A stretch of DNA of 8,887 nt from Pseudomonadota bacterium (GCA_023430845.1 JAEYYJ010000056.1:1-8887); one strand, 5' to 3'; shown: positions 1-6,578, counted from the stretch's first letter. The notes: generated by a model not told the origin, from the sequence alone. Translations and numbers: made by a program.

Positions 1-195
1 TGTGTCGTTGAGGCCGCGGGGAGCGACGAATGACCGCTCTCTCGGCAGATTTCGCATGTCCGCCATGAATCAGTCGGCGGATCAGGCTATACTCAAGGTT
101 CATAGGATATGTTTGCCGCCGTCGTGATGGGAACGGTCGGCCAGTGGTGTCGCGCGCCAACGAGTATGACATCGGCTGCCGCACACGCAGAGCTC

Positions 196-203
196 AGAGG
201 AGA
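196..203 (+). promoter_or_regulatory. Ribosome binding site that sets the carboxypeptidase start
   Basis: AGAGGAGA, a strong Shine-Dalgarno match, ends 9 bases before the ATG at 213. It favours that start over the ATG at 144, which would put 23 arginine-rich residues in front of an otherwise normal signal peptide. I see no convincing promoter in bases 1-195. Confidence 0.75.
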
Positions 204-212
204 CCGGGCAGA

Positions 213-1217
213 ATGGTCGTGCGGAAGACCGCCATTGCACTGGCGTTGATGCTCGGATGGTCTGGCAGCGCGGTAGCGGGGCCTGCACTTCTATTCGATG
301 CCACCAACGGGCGCGTACTCTACGCCGAGGATCAGGACCAGCCCTGGCACCCCGCGTCGTTGACCAAGATCATGACGGCCTACCTCGTCTTCGAGGCGCT
401 GAAGAACAACAAGATCACGCTCGATCAGAAGATCCCTGTGAGCGTCAATGCGAATGCGCTGCCCCCGAGCAAGCTCGGCCTGCCCGTCGGCGCGGAGATC
501 AGCGTCAACCTTGCGCTGAAATCACTGATCGTGAAATCGGCGAACGACGGCGCCGTCATGCTCGCCGAGGCGATCGGTGGTACCGAAGAAGCGTTCGTGC
601 GCTCGATGAACGAAACGGCGCTGCGCCTCGGGATGACACAGACGCGCTTCGTCAATCCACATGGCCTTCCGGCTCCGGAGCAAGTGACAACCGCACGCGA
701 TCTCGCGCGACTGACGCGTGCCGTTCTCAAGGACTATCCGGACTACGGAGAGCTCTGGGCGATGTCCGACATGCAGATCGGGCGCCGCCGCCTCCGGACC
801 CACAACGGTCTGCTGCGCACTTACGAAGGCGCGGATGGACTGAAAACCGGCTTCATCTGCGATTCCGGGTTCAATGTCGTTGCGACAGCGACGCGGGACA
901 ACCGCCGGATCGCCGCCGTCGTCCTCGGCGAGTATACCTCGCGGGACCGCAACCTGCGCGCGGCGAGCCTGCTTGAGCACGGTTTCCGAAACTACGAATG
1001 GAAGCAGCTCTTCTCGAGCGCGACCCTCGATACAATCCCCGTAAGTGCCGAGACGACCACGCCACGCAGCGTTCGGGAGATGGTCATGTCCTTCGCCTGC
1101 AACGGCAAGCGCCAGGCGCGAGCCGTACCGACGAAGAAGCAGAAAAAGGCGCGCACCAAAAAGCCGGCGACGGCCGCGGCAGCCGCTCCTGCTGCTTCGG
1201 CGGCGAAGTCGGACTGA
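213..1217 (+). CDS. D-alanyl-D-alanine carboxypeptidase (S11 family, PBP5/DacF-like)
   Basis: Periplasmic serine D,D-peptidase that removes the terminal D-alanine from peptidoglycan pentapeptides and so limits cross-linking; penicillin-sensitive as a family. From the ATG at 213 it is 334 residues. An N-terminal signal peptide (residues 1-22, MVVRK then a hydrophobic stretch ending AVA) precedes the S11 core. All three active-site motifs are present: SLTK at 49-52 (nucleophile S49), SAN at 109-111 and KTG at 211-213. The core ends near residue 265. The remaining tail shows neither the PBP5 C-terminal beta domain nor an amphipathic membrane anchor; residues 299-334 are a Lys/Arg-rich then Ala-rich low-complexity stretch. 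The symbol is left blank because dacA, dacC and dacF cannot be separated here. Transcription appears monocistronic, since the next gene is on the opposite strand. Confidence 0.94.
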   Translation: MVVRKTAIALALMLGWSGSAVAGPALLFDATNGRVLYAEDQDQPWHPASLTKIMTAYLVFEALKNNKITLDQKIPVSVNANALPPSKLGLPVGAEISVNLALKSLIVKSANDGAVMLAEAIGGTEEAFVRSMNETALRLGMTQTRFVNPHGLPAPEQVTTARDLARLTRAVLKDYPDYGELWAMSDMQIGRRRLRTHNGLLRTYEGADGLKTGFICDSGFNVVATATRDNRRIAAVVLGEYTSRDRNLRAASLLEHGFRNYEWKQLFSSATLDTIPVSAETTTPRSVREMVMSFACNGKRQARAVPTKKQKKARTKKPATAAAAAPAASAAKSD

Positions 1218-1241
1218 CCCCCGCCAAGGCGGCAAAAACCT

Positions 1242-1508
1242 TCAGACGATCAGGTCGAGCTTGTTGTCGCGATAGCGGCAGCCGGCGGGCGGTAGCTCGA
1301 AACCGTCGTCCGCGCGCGCGGGCGGCTCAGCCCTGGGCTCGCGGAGGCGCTGCGGCTCGACGGGTGCAGGAGCCGGTGGCTCGCCACGCACGGATTGATC
1401 ATTACGCTGAACACCGCTGTCAGCCGGCCCTGTCGACTGCGCCGCAGCGGGAACGATGAAAAGAAGTCCGAGCAGACCCGCTACTGCGGTCGATCGTGCT
1501 GGCATCAT
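1242..1508 (-). CDS. Small secreted proline-rich protein, function unknown
   Basis: I do not recognise a named family. From the ATG at 1508 the product is 88 residues: a clear signal peptide (MMPARS, a hydrophobic core at residues 8-20, cleavage likely after AAA at 21-23), then a Pro/Glu/Arg-rich linker (about 40-66), then a compact C-terminal motif with the only cysteine, GCRYRDNKLDLIV at 76-88. The reading frame stays open upstream to 1607, but those extra 33 residues have no signal-peptide character. A possible ribosome site, GGTGAG, lies 10 bases before the start. The gene is convergent with the carboxypeptidase, 24 bases apart. From memory, similar short secreted proteins ending in a Cys plus KLELIV-type motif occur in Hyphomicrobiales; this was not checked. 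Cysteine pairing between molecules or attachment to the cell envelope is possible but speculative. Confidence 0.6.
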   Translation of the reverse strand: MMPARSTAVAGLLGLLFIVPAAAQSTGPADSGVQRNDQSVRGEPPAPAPVEPQRLREPRAEPPARADDGFELPPAGCRYRDNKLDLIV

Positions 1509-1569
1509 GAATGGACCGCTCACCAATTGTTGACCGATTATTACTGCGGTGCCGCGAATTGCGCATGTC

Positions 1570-1592
1570 GCAGGCCTGCCATGCGGGCCTGC
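1570..1592. repeat. Inverted repeat upstream of the small secreted-protein gene
   Basis: GCAGGCC at 1570-1576 and its exact complement GGCCTGC at 1586-1592 are separated by 9 bases. It lies about 60 bases upstream of the 1508 start codon. No T-run follows on either strand, so it is not a standard terminator. It could be a 5' UTR hairpin or a regulator site. Confidence 0.4.
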
Positions 1593-1738
1593 CCGCCGCG
1601 GCTGCAACTAGGTTAATCCGGGTTATCGGGACCGGCAACCGGCTTCAGAAAAGCAGGCCTGATCAGCTGGAATAAGGCGCGCGAATGCCCGCTTGAAACA
1701 TCAGCGGAAGCCTAATCCCCTGATATGAGAAAATAAAT

Positions 1739-1749
1739 CGCACCCTATT
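1739..1749. repeat. 11-bp direct repeat, copy 1 (CGCACCCTATT)
   Basis: The first of two identical 11-mers that bracket the small membrane-protein gene. This copy covers the TAG stop codon of that minus-strand gene (1745-1747). The partner is at 1933-1943, 194 bases away. Confidence 0.6.
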
Positions 1750-1927
1750 GTGAGGGTTTTGGCTCGGCAGGTGTTGCCGTCTGCGGTCCCGTCTGGGACG
1801 GTTTCCAGACGGCCGTCAAAATAGCGGCGCCGGCAAGCGCGGTTACCACGGCCGCGATCATCACCTCACGCGACGAAAGCCACAGACGGCGCCTATAAGT
1901 CTCGGAAAGTCTTGAATTTCGCGCCAT
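1745..1927 (-). CDS. Small single-pass membrane protein, function unknown
   Basis: The 60-residue product starts at the ATG at 1927; an in-frame TTG at 1954 would add 9 residues. The N-terminal 21 residues are basic (three consecutive arginines, RRR, at 12-14). One hydrophobic segment follows at about residues 22-41 (VMIAAVVTALAGAAILTAVW). A short Pro/Thr/Lys tail ends the protein. By the positive-inside rule the N-terminus would be cytoplasmic and the proline-rich tail periplasmic. Ribosome-site support is modest: AGGG 10 bases upstream, and a GGAG too close to the ATG. The evidence for a real gene is the well-formed membrane segment with charge asymmetry; no family is recognised. The neighbour downstream on the same strand is the small secreted protein, 236 bases away, so a shared operon is possible but not shown. 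Confidence 0.55.
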   Translation of the reverse strand: MARNSRLSETYRRRLWLSSREVMIAAVVTALAGAAILTAVWKPSQTGPQTATPAEPKPSQ

Positions 1928-1932
1928 AGCTC

Positions 1933-1943
1933 CGCACCCTATT
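1933..1943. repeat. 11-bp direct repeat, copy 2 (CGCACCCTATT)
   Basis: Exact second copy of the 1739-1749 11-mer, lying 6-16 bases upstream of the ATG of the membrane-protein gene, where it forms part of the ribosome-binding region. No inverted repeats or transposase suggest an insertion. Confidence 0.6.
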
Positions 1944-2222
1944 ACATTTACCAATTATGACGGTGAAAGACGCACGCGCCAGGGCACGTTTGGCCGCGCG
2001 ACAGAACATCTCATTGCGTCAAAGCGGCGGATGTCGCTTTTGCTTCCCGGCGCCGCAAACCACCGCTCGTGGGTTGTCACAAGTCCGTCATGAACCAGCC
2101 ACTATCCATGGCTTGAACACGCGGCCGCCGATGCCAACTTACCAAACTGGAGCAAACAGTCCGCGGAAGCAGGCTGATTTGCGCTTTGAGATGGGAAAAT
2201 TTGGGACACGGCAACGAGATAG

Positions 2223-2269
2223 TTCAGATCGATCCGAGTGCAAATCGTATTCGCTAAGGGCGATCTGAA
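2223..2269 (+). repeat. 9-bp inverted repeat, hairpin 1 of the putative leader
   Basis: TTCAGATCG at 2223-2231 and CGATCTGAA at 2261-2269 are perfectly complementary across a 29-base loop. It lies about 140 bases upstream of the phosphatase GTG start. It could be an operator or a long-loop RNA stem. Confidence 0.5.
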
Positions 2270-2289
2270 TACATTGAGCCAATCGGTGG

Positions 2290-2314
2290 GCTGTCGTTAA
2301 CGAAAAACGGCAGC
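2290..2314 (+). repeat. 9-bp hairpin, hairpin 2 of the putative leader
   Basis: GCTGTCGTT at 2290-2298 pairs with AACGGCAGC at 2306-2314 through eight Watson-Crick pairs and one T-G (U-G) wobble, with a 7-base loop. The wobble pair suits an RNA stem better than a protein operator. The 5' arm and loop also contain the 10-bp DNA palindrome TCGTTAACGA (2294-2303), so an operator remains possible. Confidence 0.5.
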
Positions 2315-2355
2315 AGCTCTGCGCTCGGGCCCAAAAGAGTTGTAGAACTTCGGTC

Positions 2356-2375
2356 TTTGGGGTAGCAACCCCAAA
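2356..2375 (+). repeat. 8-bp hairpin, hairpin 3 of the putative leader
   Basis: TTTGGGGT at 2356-2363 and ACCCCAAA at 2368-2375 form a perfect 8-bp stem with the tetraloop AGCA. It ends 31 bases before the phosphatase start codon. No T-run follows, so it is not an intrinsic terminator; a 5' UTR element is more likely. Confidence 0.55.
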
Positions 2376-2406
2376 TCATCGGACACAATCAAAGAGTTCC
2401 AGCAAC

Positions 2407-3120
2407 GTGTCGAGTGGACGTTTGAAGTGCTGCGTGCTCGTCGATTTCGACGGGACAATAGCAACAGTTGATACGACAGACGCACTGCTCGAGCGTTTCG
2501 CCGAGCCGGGTTGGCTTGATATTGAAGCCGACTGGCAAGCGGGCCGAATTGGCTCGCGCGAATGCTTGGTGCGCCAAATCGATCTCATCAAAGCTTCGCC
2601 GAAACAGTATGACGACTTCGTGTCGTCAATCGAGATAGACCGCGGCTTCCTCCCCTTTATCGAGGAATGCAAATCGCGCGATCTCGATGTGATGGTCGTT
2701 TCGGACGGTCTCGATCGCACCGTCGGTACGGTACTTTCGCGCGCTGGTCTCGACCTCCCCTATCGCGCCAACCGTTTGCAGGCTGCCGGAACAGACCGCT
2801 GGCGTCTCACGTTTCCTCATGCACGGGGCGACTGTCGCCCGCTATCCGGGAACTGCAAGTGCCAGTTTGCGGATGCGGCGCGTGGCTCGGTCCGCGTGGT
2901 CGTTGGCGACGGGCGCAGCGACTTCTGTGTCGCCGAGCGCGCCGACCTCGTGCTCGCGAAGAGTTCGCTCGTCGAGCACTGCAGGAAAAACGCATTGCCG
3001 CACTTTGCCATCACGAACTTCGATGAAGCGACGGAGATCTTCGTTCGCTGGCTCGATGACCGGGCCGGACGTGGTGAAGACGGCACAATGATCCTCTCAG
3101 AACAAGCAAGAGACGAGTAG
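2407..3120 (+). CDS. HAD-IB phosphatase, MtnX/SerB-like
   Basis: Cytoplasmic phosphomonoesterase of the haloacid dehalogenase superfamily, 237 residues. Motif I is DFDGT at 13-17 (nucleophile D13, acid/base D15). Motif II is the VSDG region at 98-101 with S99. Motif III lysine is probably K151 in GNCK, and motif IV is GDGRSD at 167-172, with D168 and D172 likely binding magnesium. The cap lies between motifs I and II, as in the SerB/MtnX group. The start is GTG at 2407, the first start codon in this stretch of the frame, with a weak AAAGAG ribosome site 10 bases upstream. The aminotransferase follows after 4 bases, so the two are almost certainly co-transcribed and may act on the same pathway, as phosphatase and transaminase do in serine synthesis. 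True SerB or MtnX function is not supported: no other serine or methionine-salvage gene is adjacent. Substrate unknown. Confidence 0.88.
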   Translation: MSSGRLKCCVLVDFDGTIATVDTTDALLERFAEPGWLDIEADWQAGRIGSRECLVRQIDLIKASPKQYDDFVSSIEIDRGFLPFIEECKSRDLDVMVVSDGLDRTVGTVLSRAGLDLPYRANRLQAAGTDRWRLTFPHARGDCRPLSGNCKCQFADAARGSVRVVVGDGRSDFCVAERADLVLAKSSLVEHCRKNALPHFAITNFDEATEIFVRWLDDRAGRGEDGTMILSEQARDE

Positions 3121-3124
3121 CCTC

Positions 3125-4561
3125 ATGGACAAGTCCGTTCATTGGAACGATGCCGGCGCCACCACGGCATCGGGTTCTGCCACGCCGAGGACCGAAGCCG
3201 AGCTTCTCGAACTCGAGAACATCTACTGCTCGCACGGCGACACGGTCCACTACACCAACCCGCCGAAGATCTTCGATCGCTGCGAAGGCTCGTTCATGTA
3301 CGACGAGCAGGGCCGCGAGTTCCTCGACATTCAGATGTGGTACTCGGCCGTCAACTTCGGCTACCGCAACCAGCGCATCAACGACGCCGCGCACCGCCAG
3401 CTTGAGCGCCTGCCGCAGGTCGCCTCGCAGTACCTCCACCGCGAGAAGATCGAGCTCGCGACGATTATCGCGCAGGATGCCGAGAAGAAGTTCGGCATGA
3501 AGGGCCGCGTGCACTTCAATGTCGGCGGCGCGCAGGCCGTCGAGGACAGCCTCAAGCTCGTGCGCAATTTCAAGCAGGGCAAGAGCCTGATGTTCGCGTT
3601 CGAGGGCGGCTACCACGGCCGCACGCTCGGCGCCTCGGCGATCACGTCGTCCTATCGTTATCGCCGCCGCTACGGCCACTTCGGCGAGCGCGCGCAGTTC
3701 ATCGAGTTCCCGTATCACTTCCGCGGCCCCAAGGGCATGTCGAAGGAAGAGTACGGCGAGATGTGCGTGAAGAAATTCGCGCGCCTCTTCGAGAGCGAGT
3801 ACAACGGCGTTTGGGATGCGAAAGTCGGCGAGGCCGAATACGCCGCGTTCTACGTCGAGCCGATCCAGGGTACCGGCGGTTACGTCATCCCGCCGCCGAA
3901 CTTCTTCAAGGGCATCAAGAAGGTCCTCGACGACCACGGCATCCTGATGGTCGCCGATGAAATTCAGATGGGCGTCTATCGCACCGGCAAGCTCTGGTCG
4001 ATCGAGCATTTCGGCGTGAAGCCGGACGTCATAGTGTTCGGCAAGGCCATCACCAATGGTTTGAACCCGCTTGCCGGCGTGTGGGCGCGTGAGGAGCTGA
4101 TCAATCCGACGATCTTCCCGCCGGGCTCGACGCACTCGACGTTCAACGCGAACCCCATGGGTACCGCGGTGGCGCTCGAAGTCATGTATATGCTCGGCGA
4201 GACCGACTACGAGGCGATGGTCACCGAGAAGGGCAAGTATTTCCTCGAAGGTCTTCGCGATCTTCAGAAGCGCCACAAGTGCATCGGCGATGTCGACGGC
4301 CTCGGCCTCGCGCTGCGCGCCGAGATCTGCGAGCCGCACGACAGCTTCACGCCGTCGAAGCGCCTCGTCGATCTGATGGTGGACGAAGGCCTCAAGGGCG
4401 ACATCGACATTGACGGTCGCAAATACGGCCTCGTGCTCGATATCGGCGGTTGGTACAAGAACGTCATCACGCTTGCACCCAGCCTCCATATTTCGAAGAG
4501 CGAAATCGATCTGGCCATCCGCCTGCTCGATGCGCTCATCACGCGCGTAACGCGCAACTAG
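3125..4561 (+). CDS. Class III PLP-dependent aminotransferase
   Basis: PLP-dependent transaminase, 478 residues, normal for the family. Visible motifs: GGAQAVEDSLKLVR at 134-147 (cofactor phosphate-binding region), GGYHGRT at 161-167, EPIQGTGG at 245-252, ADEIQMGVYRTGK at 277-289 (D278 pairs with the pyridine nitrogen, Q281 beside it), and the Schiff-base lysine K307 in VFGKAITNG. HSTFNANPMGTA at 337-348 matches the region contributed by the partner subunit. The family moves an amino group between an amine or omega-amino acid and an oxo-acid or aldehyde; the substrate cannot be read here. The ATG lies 4 bases past the phosphatase stop, with the ribosome site inside the end of that gene, which implies translational coupling. 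Base choice is strongly GC-biased, which creates a long antisense open frame. Candidate pathways are polyamine, diamine or amino-lipid metabolism, all speculative. Confidence 0.92.
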   Translation: MDKSVHWNDAGATTASGSATPRTEAELLELENIYCSHGDTVHYTNPPKIFDRCEGSFMYDEQGREFLDIQMWYSAVNFGYRNQRINDAAHRQLERLPQVASQYLHREKIELATIIAQDAEKKFGMKGRVHFNVGGAQAVEDSLKLVRNFKQGKSLMFAFEGGYHGRTLGASAITSSYRYRRRYGHFGERAQFIEFPYHFRGPKGMSKEEYGEMCVKKFARLFESEYNGVWDAKVGEAEYAAFYVEPIQGTGGYVIPPPNFFKGIKKVLDDHGILMVADEIQMGVYRTGKLWSIEHFGVKPDVIVFGKAITNGLNPLAGVWAREELINPTIFPPGSTHSTFNANPMGTAVALEVMYMLGETDYEAMVTEKGKYFLEGLRDLQKRHKCIGDVDGLGLALRAEICEPHDSFTPSKRLVDLMVDEGLKGDIDIDGRKYGLVLDIGGWYKNVITLAPSLHISKSEIDLAIRLLDALITRVTRN

Positions 4562-4576
4562 CGGCTCATTGAGCCG
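4562..4576 (+). repeat. Hairpin directly after the aminotransferase stop
   Basis: CGGCTC and GAGCCG form a perfect 6-bp stem with loop ATT, starting at the base after the TAG. Only TT follows, so it is a weak terminator at best; it may protect the 3' end of the mRNA or reduce read-through into the hydrolase. Confidence 0.45.
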
Positions 4577-4593
4577 TTAAACGCCAGAGGCGC

Positions 4594-4614
4594 CCGCTCC
4601 GAAGTATGGAGCGG
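4594..4614 (+). repeat. Second hairpin in the aminotransferase-hydrolase gap
   Basis: CCGCTCC at 4594-4600 pairs perfectly with GGAGCGG at 4608-4614 across a 7-base loop. It buries the ATG at 4606, which argues against that ATG as the hydrolase start. No U-tract follows. Confidence 0.45.
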
Positions 4615-4680
4615 TTGCCGGACCCGGGGTTGAAAAGGTGGATCCGGCACGCAGATGCCAAAAAGGACATGATCTCAATC

Positions 4681-5580
4681 ATGCAGGTAGTTGAGAGTAC
4701 GGGTAAAGAGATCGCGAGTGACCGGTACGTTTATGACCAGCCGGGATTTGGCGAGAATGGCCGCATCGGCTTTCTCCTGATCCATGGCCTGGGCGGCACG
4801 CCGGTCGAGTTGCGTTTTGCTGCGCAGGGTCTGACCCGCGCCGGCTTCGCTGTGTACTGCCCGCTCCTCGAGGGGCATGGCGGCACCGAGGCGGAGCTCA
4901 ATGCAACGACGTGGCAGGACTGGTACGACAGCGTCGTCGCGGCTCACGAGGAGCTGCGCGCGCGCTGTGACGTGGTTGTCGTGGGCGGGCTGTCATCCGG
5001 CGCATTGCTCGCTCTACGCCTTGCCGCCGAGCGTCGCGATGAAATCGCGGCCACCGTTTTGCTGGCGCCGACACTCTGGCTGAATGGCTGGGCTGTTCCG
5101 CGGGCGCTGCGGTTTCTCAAGTACGTGCCGCAGAAGCAGATCGTGAATCTGTTCAACTTCACCGAAGCCGCACCGTACGGCATCAAGGACGAGCGCATCC
5201 GCCAGTTCGCGCTCGACTCGCTGCAGGGTGAAGGGCGCTCGATGAAGGACGTGTTCGGCCGCAGCGGCTCCATGCTGTGGGAGCTCAAGTCCCTGCGCGG
5301 CGCCGTGCGTCCCCAGCTTCCGGAAGTGAAGCAGCCGACGCTCATCTTCCATCCGCGCAACGACGATCAGGCGGATCTCTCGAATACGACCGAGATTCAG
5401 CGCCAGCTCGGCGGTCTTGTGGATGTTGTGGTGTTGGACGACAGCTATCACATGATCACGCTCGACCGTCAGCGTTCGCTCGTCGTCGATCGCGCCGTGG
5501 ACTTCGGTCAGCGTCTCACTGCCAAGCTGCAGCCGCGCACGGAAGTTACGCCCGCCGTCAATCAGCTCGCCGCCGAGTAA
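4681..5580 (+). CDS. Alpha/beta-fold serine hydrolase (Est30-like carboxylesterase/thioesterase type)
   Basis: Soluble serine hydrolase of about 299 residues with no signal peptide. Counting from M1 at 4681, the oxyanion-hole motif HGLGG is at 35-39, the nucleophile elbow GLSSG at 103-107 (S105), the acid within HPRNDDQAD at 224-232 (D228 or D229), and the catalytic histidine H257 in DSYHMIT. This triad and motif set resemble the Est30/monoacylglycerol-lipase-like carboxylesterases. Start choice is uncertain: ATGs at 4606, 4669 and 4681 are in frame. I prefer 4681 because AAGGA (4663-4667) is 13 bases upstream, whereas it is only 1 base from 4669, and 4606 lies in a hairpin. It follows the aminotransferase on the same strand by about 120 bases with two hairpins between, so it may be a third operon member or separately transcribed. 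It could cleave an ester, thioester or amide made by that pathway; the substrate is unknown. Confidence 0.86.
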   Translation: MQVVESTGKEIASDRYVYDQPGFGENGRIGFLLIHGLGGTPVELRFAAQGLTRAGFAVYCPLLEGHGGTEAELNATTWQDWYDSVVAAHEELRARCDVVVVGGLSSGALLALRLAAERRDEIAATVLLAPTLWLNGWAVPRALRFLKYVPQKQIVNLFNFTEAAPYGIKDERIRQFALDSLQGEGRSMKDVFGRSGSMLWELKSLRGAVRPQLPEVKQPTLIFHPRNDDQADLSNTTEIQRQLGGLVDVVVLDDSYHMITLDRQRSLVVDRAVDFGQRLTAKLQPRTEVTPAVNQLAAE

Positions 5581-5605
5581 GGGCGGCGCGCTGGCGCACT
5601 ACTCT

Positions 5606-6571
5606 TTACTCTTTCAGGCACGCACTCAGATCTGTTGCGAGATTTCGCAGCAGTGCCGCGTAGTGCGCCGGCCCTGGCGTAATTGCAACGCCGAGCGGGT
5701 CGAGCACGCCACGCCGCGCATTCGTCTTCTCGGTGATCGTCACCACGAGCCGCGGCTCGAACTGCGGTTCGGAGAAGACGCAAACAGCCTTGAGCTCACC
5801 GATCTTGCGGCGTAGCGCCGAGAGCCGCCGCGCTCCCGGCGCGACTTCGGGACTGACTGTCACCGAACCCGCAGCCTCCAGCCCGAAGCGCCTTTCAAAA
5901 TACTGATAGGCATCGTGGAAGACGATGAACGGACGCTCGGCGAGCGGCTTCATCTTGCCGTCGAGCTCCGCCTTCAGCGCGGAGATTTCGCGCTGGAAAG
6001 CCTCGGCATTTGTTTTGAAGCGCTCCGCCGATGCCGGCTCGGCCTTGCCCAGCACGTCCGCCATATGCGCGGCGATCAGCGCGGCGTTGTCGGGATCGAG
6101 ATAGAGATGGCCGTCCGTGGCGTTCTTGCTGTCCCCATGTGAATGACCGTGCTCGTGCTTGTGCTTACCCCCTTTGCCGTGACCATGGTCGTGATCCTCG
6201 AACGTGCCGCCTGTGCGCATGGGATGGAGCGTGAGGCCCGGCACCTTCTCGAGGGTCACCACTTCCACCGTCTTGGGTAGCGACCGGGCCACCTTGATCA
6301 TGAACGGCTCAAGCCCGTCGGAAACGCGGAAGATCACGCGCGCCACCGACAGCGCCTTGGCATCCGAGGGCTTGAGGCTGAAGGTGTGCGGCGAGGCAGT
6401 GCCATCGAGAAGCAGTTTCGGCTCCGCGACGCCCGACATGACCGCGGCGGCGATCGAGTGGATCGGCTTGATGGTCGCGACGACGTTGAGGCTTTCCGCC
6501 TGCGCGGCAGCGGCTGACACGCACAGCCCCAAGCCCGTCAGCGCCCCCGCTCCGATGATCGAAAACTGCAT
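5606..6571 (-). CDS. znuA: Periplasmic zinc-binding protein of a zinc ABC transporter
   Basis: Captures zinc in the periplasm and delivers it to the ZnuB permease, powered by the ZnuC ATPase. The 321-residue product has a signal peptide (1-25, ending AQA). The cluster A-1 metal ligands are visible: H62 (SPHTF), H155 (DGHLYLDP), H219 (FHDAYQYF) and D291 (LDPLG). A His/Asp-rich loop at 125-146 (eight histidines) marks zinc rather than manganese specificity. C264 and C318 could form the conserved disulfide. The start ATG at 6571 has AGGAG (6579-6583) 7 bases upstream. A Zur-type palindrome lies in the promoter. The gene converges on the hydrolase with only 25 bases between the two coding regions. 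Unusually, no znuB, znuC or zur gene is adjacent on either side, so those must lie elsewhere. Confidence 0.95.
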   Translation of the reverse strand: MQFSIIGAGALTGLGLCVSAAAAQAESLNVVATIKPIHSIAAAVMSGVAEPKLLLDGTASPHTFSLKPSDAKALSVARVIFRVSDGLEPFMIKVARSLPKTVEVVTLEKVPGLTLHPMRTGGTFEDHDHGHGKGGKHKHEHGHSHGDSKNATDGHLYLDPDNAALIAAHMADVLGKAEPASAERFKTNAEAFQREISALKAELDGKMKPLAERPFIVFHDAYQYFERRFGLEAAGSVTVSPEVAPGARRLSALRRKIGELKAVCVFSEPQFEPRLVVTITEKTNARRGVLDPLGVAITPGPAHYAALLRNLATDLSACLKE

Positions 6572-6578
6572 TAAACCA

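Larger units (their letters stand above)
1928..2406. other. Intergenic region with no convincing gene
   Basis: This 479-base stretch separates divergent genes. An open frame at 1957-2268 (+) has no ribosome site and an uninformative translation, so it is not called. Composition is more AT-rich than the flanking genes, especially from about 2140 onward. The first part presumably holds the promoter of the minus-strand membrane-protein gene, although no clear -35/-10 pair was found. The last 150 bases hold three successive hairpins, listed separately, before the phosphatase gene. Confidence 0.6.

Noticed and set aside
1..33. Possible C-terminal end of an upstream gene (frame 1, ending TGA at 31-33)
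   Set aside because: Only ten residues remain, another frame is open over the same bases, and nothing in them is diagnostic.
144..212. Upstream ATG start for the carboxypeptidase
   Set aside because: It would place 23 mostly polar, arginine-rich residues before the signal peptide, and the strong ribosome site points to 213.
1221..1232. CCGCC-AA-GGCGG as a terminator after the carboxypeptidase
   Set aside because: The loop is too short for a full stem, and the following bases are CAAAAACC rather than a T-run on the plus strand.
1957..2268. 103-residue plus-strand open frame in the intergenic region
   Set aside because: No ribosome site, no hydrophobic or domain character, and codon use unlike the neighbouring genes. 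It also ends inside the inverted repeat.
2407..3120. Naming the phosphatase serB or mtnX
   Set aside because: The motifs place it in the subfamily only, and no serine-synthesis or methionine-salvage genes surround it.
3011..4489. 492-residue open frame on the minus strand opposite the aminotransferase
   Set aside because: The opposite strand encodes a textbook aminotransferase with all motifs. The antisense translation is low-complexity Ala/Leu/Arg/Glu-rich with no motif, the usual result of strong third-position GC bias.
5581..5605. Bidirectional terminator between the hydrolase and znuA
   Set aside because: GC-rich bases are present but no stem of useful length with a T-run on either strand could be drawn.
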